Shown here: positions 1 through 12,700 of the stretch, piece by piece
Layout of the letters: each line of letters opens with the position of its first letter
Numbering within the stretch: position 1 is the stretch's first letter
DNA from: Phoronis australis
Lineage: Eukaryota; Phoronida; Phoronidae
Direction: 5' to 3'
Assembly (NCBI GenBank): GCA_002633005.1
Contig: NMRA01000021.1
Span: 1,552,896 to 1,616,895 of the forward strand
Length of the DNA stretch: 64,000 nt
Position numbers and translations under genes: made by a program
Notes under the pieces: generated by a model
What the model saw: the letters and a program-made list of their open reading frames with translations, nothing else
Database searches by the model: none
What the model was told of the DNA's origin: nothing

Positions 1-877
1 GTTCTAATAACGAAAACACCCACTCAGCCAATATAAAAAGTTACACGGCTCCACTTTCTTTCCTCTGACAAGCTAATACACACTGCGATGACTTCCGTTA
101 TGAGGCGATGTTGCCCAGTTCTTACTGGGCAAATCACTTTGCAAGTCGCCTAGGCCATAGATGTCGCTGTTCTTGAACAAACTGACCAACACAGACTGCA
201 GTGTAGCAAACCAGGTAAAACCTAGCCAATCTTAATAGAGACGTGAGTTGCTGTATAATGAAACACAAAAGTCGTGCCGTAGACAGATACTATGGGCCTA
301 ATAGGTTATATGGACTTCATTACTGAGACCAACATTTCTCTCAATTGGTCCAAATAACCTGGCATAGCCCAGAGGATCGGTTCGTACTTGTATAGTCTTG
401 TTTTTTTCCAAACATCCGGGATGTGTACAAAACATAAAATTTGCCTAGCTCATCTTCACTCAGAATTAATAGCCCCTGATTTGTGAGTTTAGATGGAATG
501 CCTAATTACAGAGATGTTGAAAATGTTTAGATTAAATGCATATAACATTTTTGATCAGAAACAATTCTGTGCTATCTTCCAATCAAATCTATGAAAACAA
601 GAGCATTTATATTTTGGCATCTTTGAAACGTATTTCCCAAAGATTAGCTGGGGGTGCTTGATGCTTTTATTTTATTAAATCACATCTTCCCACCAGGTGG
701 TACAGTGTGCAGGGCATCGACCTGTTTTGTGTATCAATTCACAACACCATCAATCTTACACATTGGATAATTAGACAAGAATACATTCATAAAGTTATGC
801 AATTTCTGAATTTAATGGAGAAATAATGTAAAGATGCATAATTACCAGCTTAAATCAAGATTTTAGACAAGTTTCTG
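1..877. other. Intergenic sequence, nothing recognised
   Basis: AT-rich sequence with stops in all frames. I see no exon with credible splice sites, no repeat structure and no recognisable protein similarity. Confidence 0.5.
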
Positions 878-910
878 GTGTCTTTTATGACACCACTGGT
901 TCTTTTCAAT

Positions 911-1154
911 CAAAGCAACTACACATGGCTATCACAAAGCAACTACACATGGCTATCACAAAGCAACTACACATGGCTATCACAAAGGAACTACACATGG
1001 CTATCACAAAGCAACTACACATGGCTATCACAAAGCAACTACACATGGCTATCACAAAGCAACTACACATGGCTATCACAAAGCAACTACACATGGCTAT
1101 CACAAAGCAACTACACATGGCTATCACAAAGCAACTACACATGGCTATCACAAA
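911..1154. repeat. 24-bp minisatellite, about 10 head-to-tail copies
   Basis: A unit of the form caactacacatggctatcac plus aaag is repeated about ten times with almost no divergence; one copy near 985 has aaggaac in place of aagcaac. Because 24 is a multiple of three and the unit lacks stops in several frames, it produces artificial open frames on both strands (octapeptide repeats such as MAITKQLH). No spacers separate the copies. The homogeneity indicates recent expansion. Confidence 0.95.
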
Positions 1155-1164
1155 ACGTGAATAA

Positions 1165-3582
1165 TATAAACCTCAAAATGACAACAACACGAACAATTAC
1201 ATTATAAGAATACCATCACTAATGATAAAATAATCAGAATTACTTCACAAAACAAATAAAGTTCAGAATAATTACAAAATATATTATTATGTATATTTCT
1301 CAACAAAGTGATCATTAACAACATGCCAAAGACTAAAAACGAGTAAATGATATCTAATGCATTCTCAAATAAAATAAGATTTCCTAAAAATCATTTCAAT
1401 TAAAAGTAGATGCAATTGATACATGTTGTAATGATTATTTGAATTTGTAATTAACATTCAAAAACTCACATGCCATGGGGTGGCATTCATCCCATGGGAC
1501 ATTTGATCCTCACCTAGGACTTTCCACTGTCCCATGTGAGTTTTTTCAAATGAGCCATGCCACAATCAAAATGGCACATGTCATAATTGAAATGTGTTAA
1601 ACTGTGACAAGGGTGTTTTATTCCTGTGACTTTCTATTCAACAACTGATTTTAATTAAAAGTTTGGGATTTTAATGAGCAATTGGACTGCTTTTAAGCAC
1701 ACGGTCAAATTGTTACAATATTTGTCATTCCATTATTTGTCTTTGTCAAGTCATGATGATGGAGTTATGCTAGGGCTGATGTGTTCAATTTGTTCACTTT
1801 AGACAGTAAACGAACAATTCACACACTGTCACAATGTCAAAACTGTCCCCTCACAAATTTCTAAAAATATTCTAGGAGACATGAAATCATAGTGAATCCT
1901 TCCTTCTCACCAAGACTGCCCATTTGTCTACATATGCCAGTCATGCTCATCAACAGTGTATCTCTTTTTACACCATCAATAGTTTGTTAACACTTCACTA
2001 GCTACATAACGTAGAGCACTGTACCTCAGCAAACAAAATGCTATACTCATCCATTCTGATCCAAGGATACCAAGTTATAATAAAGCAATTGGTTCTACAC
2101 CACGTCACTGTAGGCGATGAGTGAATAATAAATCACAACCTTTCGATGACACACCGCACCAGTCACACTCATCTCATATTTTTTTCTGTTCTTTTTCAAA
2201 ACAGCCATGTCACACAGTTGCAAAGTTTCGAAAATTATTCCACATGTCGAATCATAACCACAATCTTTCATTTTCACCAAGACTGCCCATTTGTCTACAT
2301 TTGCCACAGTTTTACATGCACTACATCGTCCATTCTTTTAACTGAATTGACTGGCAACATACTAAGTGATGTCTTGGTTGGCAAAAGTCTTATTCCCTAT
2401 CACTTAACACTATATTGTAGGGCTATATCCCAAATGTATATTTGGATGTACAAACAGAAATTGGTGCCCAATGCAAACCACATTTGTTATGTCCATTTCC
2501 CATTGGTGATAACCCGACTCAAACAAGAGATAGAAATATTTTGGTTCTCAGGAAGCCATATATCCACCTAAACCATCTAGCCAGCTGTATTATAGAGACC
2601 TCAAAAACTGGCACCATCCATTACTGCCATTCATCCGCACCCATGTGCAGGGGTTAGGTGTATACTCTTCAAAATATCTAATACGCAACGTTGAATGAAA
2701 TGACCATACAAAAACTCTGAACATATTGTAAATACAATGAATACTATATATTAATTAATATAAAAGCAGAAATAAATACACCAGTGCTAAACAAAGTAGA
2801 CTGAAACAAACTCAGTGCAAGGTTGTTGGAAGTGAGGGGGAGTGGGGCTAATGCTGCGCAGTGGCAGATTCATAGTGACCTTTTTCACGTGCGTTCATTC
2901 CTCAGACCTTGCCAATAATTGACCTATCGCCAGGATTTTGAGTGACGGCTTAACTCACCAATCAGAATGCAGCATTTTTGACACACTTTCGTTTCCAAGC
3001 CGCCATTTTACCCGACACACAACACATTGACAGCTAAAACATATTGTTTGTTTGTCGACATTTCTCAAGGGGACAGAGCTTGCGATAGGTCAGTATGGTG
3101 CTTACCTTCCAACACACTTTTGTAGTCTCTATTTCTTCTTGGTTATACAATGCTATACGACTCTCCTGGGGAACATTCTATCAAAGATCGTTAACTCAGT
3201 CACAGGAAACTCTTTACATTGAACTAACACGTTCTGCACATTTAGACAGCACACCGTGGCATTTGCGACTGTCTTAGATACGACTGGGATTACGACCACA
3301 GATAAAACAGGTAGGGAATTCTTCACCAATTTCAGCACACAAATGAAATTTGGACAAATGAAATTTTGTTTTGTCAAAACTTTCTAGGGAGCATAATCAA
3401 AATTTAGTCCATTGTTAGCTAGGTTAGCACTGTGTAGATCATGTCGCTAAACAATATTTGGCAATTGAAGCTCCCATAATTTACAGCCAGTTAATCACCC
3501 TTAATGACAGTTATGGCAATTGCTTATGTGCGAAACAAGGAGAGAATTCCTGCACCCTGGTGCTGGTATATTAAAATCATTT
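1165..3582. other. Intergenic region downstream of PARP3, with a short direct repeat
   Basis: No gene found. A sequence of about 40 bp containing caccaagactgcccatttgt occurs near 1910 and again near 2277, about 365 bp apart. Near 3000 there is a GCCGCCATTTT motif resembling a YY1 site, which could mark an unannotated promoter. An imperfect inverted repeat (ctcacatg ... catgtgag) spans about 1466-1541. Open frames here are short and unlike known proteins. Confidence 0.5.
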
Positions 3583-3758
3583 TCAATAAGACATTTTAAA
3601 TTTTAGAAGATATCTCATTCTACACTGGCTCTCTTTGTAGACAAGGTATTCACTTTGTCCAAAGCTACTCCCAGAAAACTCTGTCTGCTGTATGGCCTTA
3701 CCCTGGGGCACAACAATGGGTTTACCATCCAGCTTGATAGATGTGTCCAGAGAGGGAT
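3583..3758 (-). CDS. PARP3: PARP3 coding exon 10 (catalytic Glu510 and stop)
   Basis: Starts within Asp474 (G|AT) and encodes DPSLDTSIKLDGKPIVVPQG, GSSFGQSEYLVYKESQCRM and RYLLKFKMSY, ending TGA at 3583-3585. It contains the catalytic Glu in QSEYLVY. Acceptor tttcaacag. I saw no canonical AATAAA close downstream. Confidence 0.93.
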
Positions 3759-6700
3759 CTGTTGAAATAGAAAGAATATTGTGTCATCACCTGTCATTTT
3801 AGGCTTGGACGGTGTAACTGGTGGCGAAGCCTCTTAAAATTTTGCGAACAATTGTAAATCATCCGTGTCCTTCACACAAAAATTGGCCTTTTGAAATTGA
3901 CAAGCAAGGCCAGTATAAGTATGTCTTTGTGAACCCTTTGTCCCAGTTGGCCTGTGTAAGTCAATACAAGAACAGAATTAAAGTCCTGGCTCAGTTTCAA
4001 TACACCCACTGGATGACATGCTGCAAACGATGGTACTTCTCCTTCACCCAGGAAAAATAACTTGTAAATAAGAGGTAGAGATGTCACTGTTAAGTCTTAT
4101 GTACATAATTCAAATTTCACATCAGGTAATTTAAAGTTACGTAGGAACTTATCAAAAAGTTTGTGCATTTAGCCAAATATCCAATATAAATCTGCAGAAT
4201 TTAAGTCAGAGAATATGTATTTTCTGAAAGCAGTTTGATTTTTTTATGTACACCAAACTACAACCACTTGGATCTCATGACCATGTCTTTTTAGCGGAAC
4301 TGAGCAAAAACATTCACAGCCAAATAATGACATCAGTGACACGACCAACTTTCATTTTCTAGAAATGTCCAAGATAAAATTTAACAAACGCTGCAGAGGT
4401 TTCTAAATTAACACCTTGTCTTTGTTTCATACAATGTTTGATTTTTCACACAAATTAGAAAAATCCTAATCTGATGGCTTCTCATGAAAAAGTGGAACAT
4501 TTAAAAAAAAAATTCTTACACTTTGAAGAACAGTGCATAAAGCACGTCTCATATGAATCCAACCAGTTATTTCTAAGTCAGATATGATGTTCCAAATGCA
4601 GCCAGATTTAGTCCTTTTTCTAGGGTCTTACATAAAGTTTAAAACAAAATACTATCTTCAATGCAACAAAGCAGCTGATTGGTTCGTCAAACTCGGAGGT
4701 AAAATTTGAACAACTTCCAGCCACTACTACATAACGCTTACTCAAGACTCATCAATCTACATCCAAATTAATGTGCTTCTTCAAAAAATCTTTTGCTCCA
4801 GTATTTGAGATACATGAACATGCAACACAAGCAGTATATATCATCATACACCTATCATTAAGTCAATCTTATCTATGTCTTAGGAACATTCTTTATACGT
4901 TTTTGTTTATTTAATAAGAATAGTTAATATTACAGAGAATGTATGGACACATGATGTGGCCAACAGGTGGCGTGCAGACCAGACATAAACATTTTTGCGA
5001 TAAACTTCAAGTGACTAACAGCACATACCGGGTTCCGTCCTTCCCCTGGCGATGATGCTATCAAAGCCTTGTGGTGCCCTCTTCAGGCTGGAGTCGTCGC
5101 GTGTGATGTGGTGTTCCTTGCCCAGGGCTACCTCGTTCAGGAACATGATTCCTGTCTTCTGTTTACCATGACCGGCTGGCCGGACTGTACACAAGAAAAC
5201 GTAACAATTAAAAAGAGTGAGCCGCAACACGTTTTTTCAAAATTTCCTTAAAAAGTCAATAACAAGTACTGAATAAATCAAGAGAACAATAACTGCCTGT
5301 TATCAAAAAATAGTTCCTTACACAATATATAAATGATATGTAAACTTGAGAAGAATATTTATTTGAACTTTGGAAAAGCAGTCCTAAAACATTTGACTGT
5401 GAAACAGGTCAGAAATGATCCTTACTTAGTACATAGAAATCCAAATGCATTTTCTGCTGGCTTGCTTCGTTTTAGTTTAAAAGCACAACTTGACATACTG
5501 CTGTTCGGCTAAACTGAACCACCAAAAGAAATTCTAATAATGTCCCAGAACAGACAGTTTGTTGTCCCTTGGAAAAAGGGTCGTTAGGCTGCTTGTCATG
5601 TCAGGTTTATTACAGCCACTGAGGCAGTATGGAAATTCCAGTCGTTTTATTAGAACCAGTTCCGGAAGCAAAAAAAATATATGGCAAGTCTTCAAGTGTC
5701 CACCCTAATAAATGTGTCAGAAGAGAAAGTGACTTTGAAATTACAAATAAGGTCCAACAGGGCTGCTGAGACGGTCTGACCTGTCAAAACATGGTGAATT
5801 ATCTTAAATGTCAAGAACATGAAAATACTCCTGTTTATATGATGTTCTGGGCAAAAGGGTCACAGTCAGGAGACTAAGGTGACTCCCGAAGCCAACACAC
5901 GGTGTTACGTAATATGTATACAGATTAGACTGATGTGAACAACAAGCATAACACAATCTTCAAGAACCAAACAAAATCTCAACGTTCATGGACCAAAGCC
6001 AGTCAAATGTTCACGTACCATACATAGCAGACTTCATGTTCTCCGAGGCAAAGTAGATACCCTGTCCCACGCGTCCACCACTATGCGGCATGATTCGCAG
6101 ACCACTTTTCAAAATGGCCGCCACGACAGCAACATTAGTTCCATGCCACAGCAGTTTCCTGTTTGCCAGCTTGTCATGCACCCGGAATCGTTCATTCTAA
6201 AAATGAAAACACAATAAGTATGCAGTAGAACGCAGTCATCTCAGTTAATTGCAAGACAAATGTAATCAGGCAAACTATCGCGATGGCCACTTCTGTTAGC
6301 AACAAAAATTACAGGTTGCAACAATCAGGGCAGCAAAAATCTAGTTACAGAATGGTTTGGCTACCATAGTAACATTCCTGCTAATTCCCCCTCTTCCTCA
6401 ATCCCAAGACAAGACTACTCTGACCATGAATTCAGCTTCTGCCCAGCCATCATGACAGAGAATTCTGGGTAATTTTGTCTGAATACTTTTGGCCTGTACT
6501 GGTCACAGACCAGGGAGAGGGAAGATCTGTGCAGTTATCATCAGGCATTCATAAAATGGCTGCCACTAAATGGTCTTCATAAACCGCTTCAAAATTTTGG
6601 AAAGTTAAAATTTAAGTCTTCAACAACATTATCTACACGTTTCTTAGAAATTCATACTTTAAGCTGCTAATTTAGATTTGTAATAAACTAACAGGAAATG

Positions 6701-9700
6701 TGGAAACAAACCCAGAAATTTGGAGTAGCAAAACAACAGACTTAAGGCTATCTAGGACCTTAATATGTGACCTCAACTTTAAGACAAATTATCGAAAAAG
6801 CTAAATATGCTTTGTCAACCATTGAAAGTATATTTTCTGAAAGAAGATTAGATTCTAAAAAATAAATATGCATCTTACTACTGTGTCTTTCTCATTGTCA
6901 CGTGTCCAGTAAGTCAAATTTTCATGTGCAACAATGGTAAATTCATAGCAAAATAACCCCCCACTGATTTTACTAAAACTTTTTGAGTGAAAACTTTACG
7001 TTATGTCTCAAAACGCTGTGAGGAATTTTTGATAATTCACTTAGTTTGGTTTTGCGTCAAATTAATTTGCAAAACACAAGGCATTTTTGTAAAAAAACAG
7101 CAGTCTTATTCGTATATCCACGAGGTCATTTATTAAGTCCTAAACAAACTTAGAAACTTAGCGCAGGAGAGTCTCTTGCATCTGTAGTACATGACAACCA
7201 CAATTCACCTCTCCTTTCCTGTCAATAGTCCAGACATCGTCCAGCTCCATTTTGAAGTATCCCCCAGCTTTTGTGGATTCAAAGTACTTCTCTATCACCT
7301 GAAAATGAATATCAAATTTTTCAAAGGCCATGAAATGAATTGTACAAACCTCCTCCGTATTATTTTATTCTAATAACAAAATCATCCACTCCAAGTATGA
7401 CATTTCGAAAACATTTAAAAAATTTAAGTCAGAATGACTCAAAAATAGCAGGGTCTTTTCAAAAGTCGGTGGACGGTGTTAAAACAAGCACCCAGGGGGC
7501 ACTTAATGAACTCAAAAGCAGGGGCGTTGGGCGTTAAAATAAGCAGCGAGCATTCACATGACAAAATATGGCAATACATTATGTTAATAAATCTATATTT
7601 AGAGAGGACAGAACCTGAAACTCCTTTTCCTTTTTGGCCATCAGTCGAAGGTCACAGTTCAAAAGTTCATAGTTCACATCCAGAGGATGAGGGACCTCTG
7701 CTTTTTCCTCTGCCACCTTTTCAGCACTCTTCTCCATACTCTGAGCTAATTCAATATCAGCAAGAACCTGCCATTGAAACATGCCAACTCATTAGGTCAC
7801 CACTTGTGACGACACGATAGCAAAGACATTACACTTTGTGAGAAGCTTTTCACTCACTTGCGAGGAAGGAAATGTATTCACTACAAGTCGACGAGAATTT
7901 TTATTATGCTGTTGCCAAGGCAGTGGCAGATCTACATTTTCAGTAAGGGGGGTTTAGGATTCGAGCAAATCCGAAGCGCGTAGCGCCAAGCGCAAGGAAG
8001 GTTGGGAGAGGTTTTACTCCTCCCGTGTAAGATTTTTTTGTGGTTTTTAGTAGCTAATTTCATTTTTCTGGCAAAATTTTTTTCAATTTTTATTTTTGGT
8101 CCTTTCAAGAGGGGGGGTTTGAACCCTCTGAACCCCCCCTGTAGATCCGTCTCTGAAAGCCAAAACAATATTTTTTTTTATAATTCAGGGCAATCAGACT
8201 TTTTCTTCACAGCTGGCTCGTCTTAATGATTTGTATCTTACAAACAACGCAATTCTTATATTACAAAAGATTTATCTCCATAGCCAAGCCCATTTGTAGG
8301 ATAGAGTCTGGCTTCTCAATGCAAGTCGTAATGTTTAAAGTAGTGCCCCGTGTCTGAGTGTTATAGACCTCATCACCGGCTTCTCTATGCAAAACATAAT
8401 GTTTAAACTAGCGCCCCCTGTTTGAGTGTAAGAGGCCTCGTCATTAGAACAGAAGCAAAGGAGTTACTGTGTATGAACATAATTACTCAAAATGAGAAAT
8501 TGCATTCACGACAAAACTATACCATGAATAGAACAATCATTTCTTACATACCATATCTGGGACACATCAAGTGACCTACAGGTAATTATAGATCATGTAA
8601 TGTGACAAATATATGGTGAGTAGTTACGTACACTGTATCAATGCGGTAATTGCACAATTATAAAATCATTAATATGTTAGTTACATTGAGCAGGCCAATA
8701 TAGCTGCTATATTCAAAAGGGAAATAACGTTTCACACAAGGCCAGTACCGGAAGTTTAAATTCCAATTTCATTTTGCGATCCTAACAAATGAGATAGCAT
8801 TTCTTGTTTTCTACAGTAACAGGGTTGTGTGAAGATGTCACAGTTGTTTTTGGCTAAAAATTTGAAGTTGGCCTTTTTCGAGAAGTTAATTTCAATATCC
8901 TGGAAGTTAATGAGAAAGAAATATTGCACGCCCTCAACATATAATAATCTGTTATTTGACACTAGACATACCAATAACATATCCATCTTCTGACGGACAG
9001 TCTCGGCTGTCTGGATTGTTGGGGGTCTCTGTCGTCCAAAGTCATGCGGAATAAGTGTGTAAAAATTTGATGACAACTGTTGAAGCTTTGCTGCGTTGAC
9101 TTTTTTGGAATTCAGACTTTTCTCGATTTCTTCCAAAACCTCGAAGCCCTTAGCAATCTGAGTCTTGCTCAATTTACCCAGTGGCATCTTCTTTACATCT
9201 GGAATGATAATAATAATAATAATAATAATAACAATAATAATAATAATAAATATCTTTATTTTGAACAGAATGTCCTCCATGACTTGAGAGAATGAGGTGC
9301 AAATGGAATTAAAAACTAATTGCTCTGCATCAATATAAAATTTGTCATTTTAAAATAGTGCTATTAAGTAATACATTAGAAAAGTAAACAAAAATTTATT
9401 CAGTAACATAAAAGGGCCCTTGAGGAGGCAGTGTGGCCTAGTGTGATAGGCGCCCGTTTTCTTCACTCGAGGTCGTGGGTTCAAGTCCCACTAGTCTACA
9501 CTGTTAGACCCTTGAGTCAGGTTTCTAGCTTCTTAGCTCGGTTTAACTACATATTACTAACTAAAGCATAAAAATGGTTCCAGGTGATGCATGCAATGGG
9601 CCCACATGAGGGGCCAGCGCACGTCTGGTTCATGTACCAGACCGTCTGCAACTATTTTTTATAAAAGGGACGTTCACTCAGAATGAGAATATTAACTAAT

Positions 9701-12700
9701 TGGAGGTTCTTTTATCAGAAACAAATTTATGAACACCGGCGCCACCTAAAGGCAGAAAGCTGTTTGTTTGAACTCCCAAAATTATCACATCATGCAGCGC
9801 GTAACGAGACATAGCAACGTCACTTCACAACAACACAAAAGTCGGCTATGACAGTGAAAACTGGGCCAAAATGCTCTCTTGGAAAATTCACCAAAACACT
9901 TAAAAAAACAGGCATAATCAGAGCAACGCATGGTAACAGTTTGGAAATTCGCATTGGCTAAAAACAGGCAGGTGTCAACCATATCCACCTACACAGTTTT
10001 GCCTATGCGGACTTTGCCTCACAAAATCACATGTTGTCCCTGTTAAATACAAAAAGCTTTCTCACGCTTTCTTGGCTTAACTCCAACTATTGTACATTAT
10101 AATTTTTGTGATAAACATTAAAAAATACAAAAGCCAAAAAGACAAAAATTATCAATAAGTTGTACAGCGATGAAAAACGACAGAAACTAAAGTAGACAGT
10201 TAAGAAATATAAAACAGCACCATTTTTGAGAGTTCTGAGCCTGGAACAGCTCAATAAGCCAGTGGCCACATCAATTGCTTTCAATGACATAACTTTAGGA
10301 CTGTCTTTTATCAGAGCTGTCTAGATAACCTGGGCCACTGTGAAAGTGGGTCAGGTTATCAACTAGATGATTGTGGATTGTTATATTGACCTTTGACCTC
10401 AGTCCTGTATTTGCACTGTTTTCCCCAATGCAGTCTTTGTTTTGCTGTTACTCAGATATTGGTTGAGTTTGCTGTTCACCTCTCGTTATAATTTCCACAA
10501 TAATCTAATGGATCTTTCCCATACACGAAACTCCGCCACTATCAAAAGCTTCGATGTTATTTTGGTTAATCACAAAGTTAAGCGTAACCATTCCAGCTTT
10601 GGAATACGTATTCAGCTAGTAGGCTCTCGAGAAAATCAAGAGGGTGATAGGTAATGATCATTAATTTAGTAATTCAGTAAAGTTATTGTAATGTGGCACT
10701 AATATGACCTTCACCTTTTCCATGTATGGATGGCAAATTTTTTAAAATAAACAACCCAGCAAGTACACAGTCAGTCAGATAAATTGAAACGGAATACTCG
10801 GCGGTTAATTTACACAGTCAGTCAACTTTGATTATTTTATAATTAGTATCGTTTACAACATAACCAAGCAGTATCAAATGCTAGTTTATGAAATAAAGCA
10901 TGCATTAATTAAAAATGAAAATATAAAGACGAGTGATCAACTCAAAACTCACCTATCTCAAAATTCTGCATAGCCTCCTTAAACATATCCTGATCAAATA
11001 TCAGTTTAATTAAGGCTTGTGTGGTCTTATCCAGTTTGCAGGGCAGGACCTTTTTGTCACTGGTCACCTTGGCTCCAGAATCAACGACATCTGTGGCCTG
11101 CAATTGAAATCGTTAACAATAAAACCGTTGAAAACAAATTTCAAACATGTGTCCAAATTTAAGTGACGTGGTTTGAATCCACACCTAACTGCTCCATGTT
11201 CCTGTTGGCGACATTTTAGATAGATTCCAGCATGCACAATAAAAAATCAGAAAAAATAACTAATGTAATTTCTTGTCCTAACAACAGGGTGAAGCACCAT
11301 CCATCAAGACTTGAGAACAAAAAGTAAATTACTAACAATTTAGCAATAAGTCTTGCTCAAAGCAGACTTAGCCCTCATTATGAGCAAACACTATTTTGTC
11401 GCATTACTTTAACAGGACAGTCTGGGATGACACAACGACTCCCGAATCTTGAGCTATTTACCCACAATGTCGCAACATCCATCAAACAGTTATATGGCCT
11501 CTCTTCCGTGATACTGGAGTTTATTTGTTGGTGCCCTGATTCTTTCAAAAATTTCTCAACATAATTATAGTTATATTCGACCTTCCAGCAGTTTTACTGC
11601 TGGGTTGCATGCTGCAACTCCAATGACATAAAGTTGGATAAACTGGGACTCTTCCATGAGCATGCGTTACGAAACTCAATCTCTCTCTGAAAGGGCTTGG
11701 GACGACAGACGTCAAAAAAGAAGAAAATTTTCCAGGTGATGTATTGTTCCGCAAAGAAGTAGGATTGTGTGATAGAAATACTTGTTGTGTTGCACTAAAC
11801 TGAAATAAACCTTTTGCATGAATTACATCAAAACAATGATAGAAAAAAGAGGAAAAAGAGAAAATTTTTAAGAAATCAAAAGAGGAAATCGAAACCAATT
11901 AAAGAGGAAATCCTCTTGAAAGAGGAAAATTTGTTTAAACATCTCACCTTCTTATGAACAAGAATCTTCATCACAGTATGAAATGAATTGAGTATTTTGA
12001 TCAGCTAAGAAATCTTATGATTGACAGCGGTTAGTGGGAAATAAAACGTTCAAGCAAAATAATTCTCTCACAATTTAAAGTTTCTGCAGATTTCATGCAC
12101 ACTTTTCGTCACAGACGGCATGGCATAATTGGGACCGCATTGTCTCACTGAAAATGATACGGAATCTCATCTGTTGCATGGCAAACAGCAAAGGTGTGAA
12201 AATGCAGAAAACGTTGGAAGTGAAAAAAAGAAAGAAAGAAAATCGTCTGACCAACCTCATCATCCTCGCCTCCGTCCATCTCTAGAAGGACGTACTTCCC
12301 AGCCACAGGTTTGAAGTCATCTCGTTTGTCCCAATCATTCTTCGTCTTGTCCTTAAATTTTTTCTTGAAGTCCGATATTGCCAAGTCCTCACTGACAGGG
12401 CCATTCAATGAGTTAGCACCCTTTTCACCCTGTTGTTAGAAGATAAATAGATGTAACTATAATAATTACACGCGCACACTGAATAAAGCATGTCTTTCAA
12501 CTTGGTACTACAGGATGTTATTTTGAGTAGAATTTCCACTGTCAATAGGGACAATACACTACGTTCATCACTAAAAAGTCAAACATTTCGAATGTCAACT
12601 TTTTTAAACAAAACACGTCTTTTGACGACTCTTATTTCTAAAAGTGAGAGCCAAAATTGTTCTTCACAATAATCCAGCCAACACAGGAAAACAGTCTGCA

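Noticed and set aside
911-1154. CRISPR-like repeat array
   Set aside because: Repeats are directly adjacent without spacers, and the genome is eukaryotic.
878-1207. Open frames of octapeptide repeats on both strands
   Set aside because: They exist only because the 24-bp repeat has no stop codon; no start context or splice support.
2990-3080. Promoter with YY1-like site
   Set aside because: A single short motif without a downstream exon is not enough.
8756-9280. One long minus-strand 174-aa protein
   Set aside because: Only 8972-9198 is exon; the rest is microsatellite translation (poly-Ile) and intron 5.
9427-9497. Functional tRNA gene
   Set aside because: A and B boxes and a T stem are present, but the anticodon arm is poor and extra bases separate the T stem from the pairing acceptor strand; a SINE head fits better.
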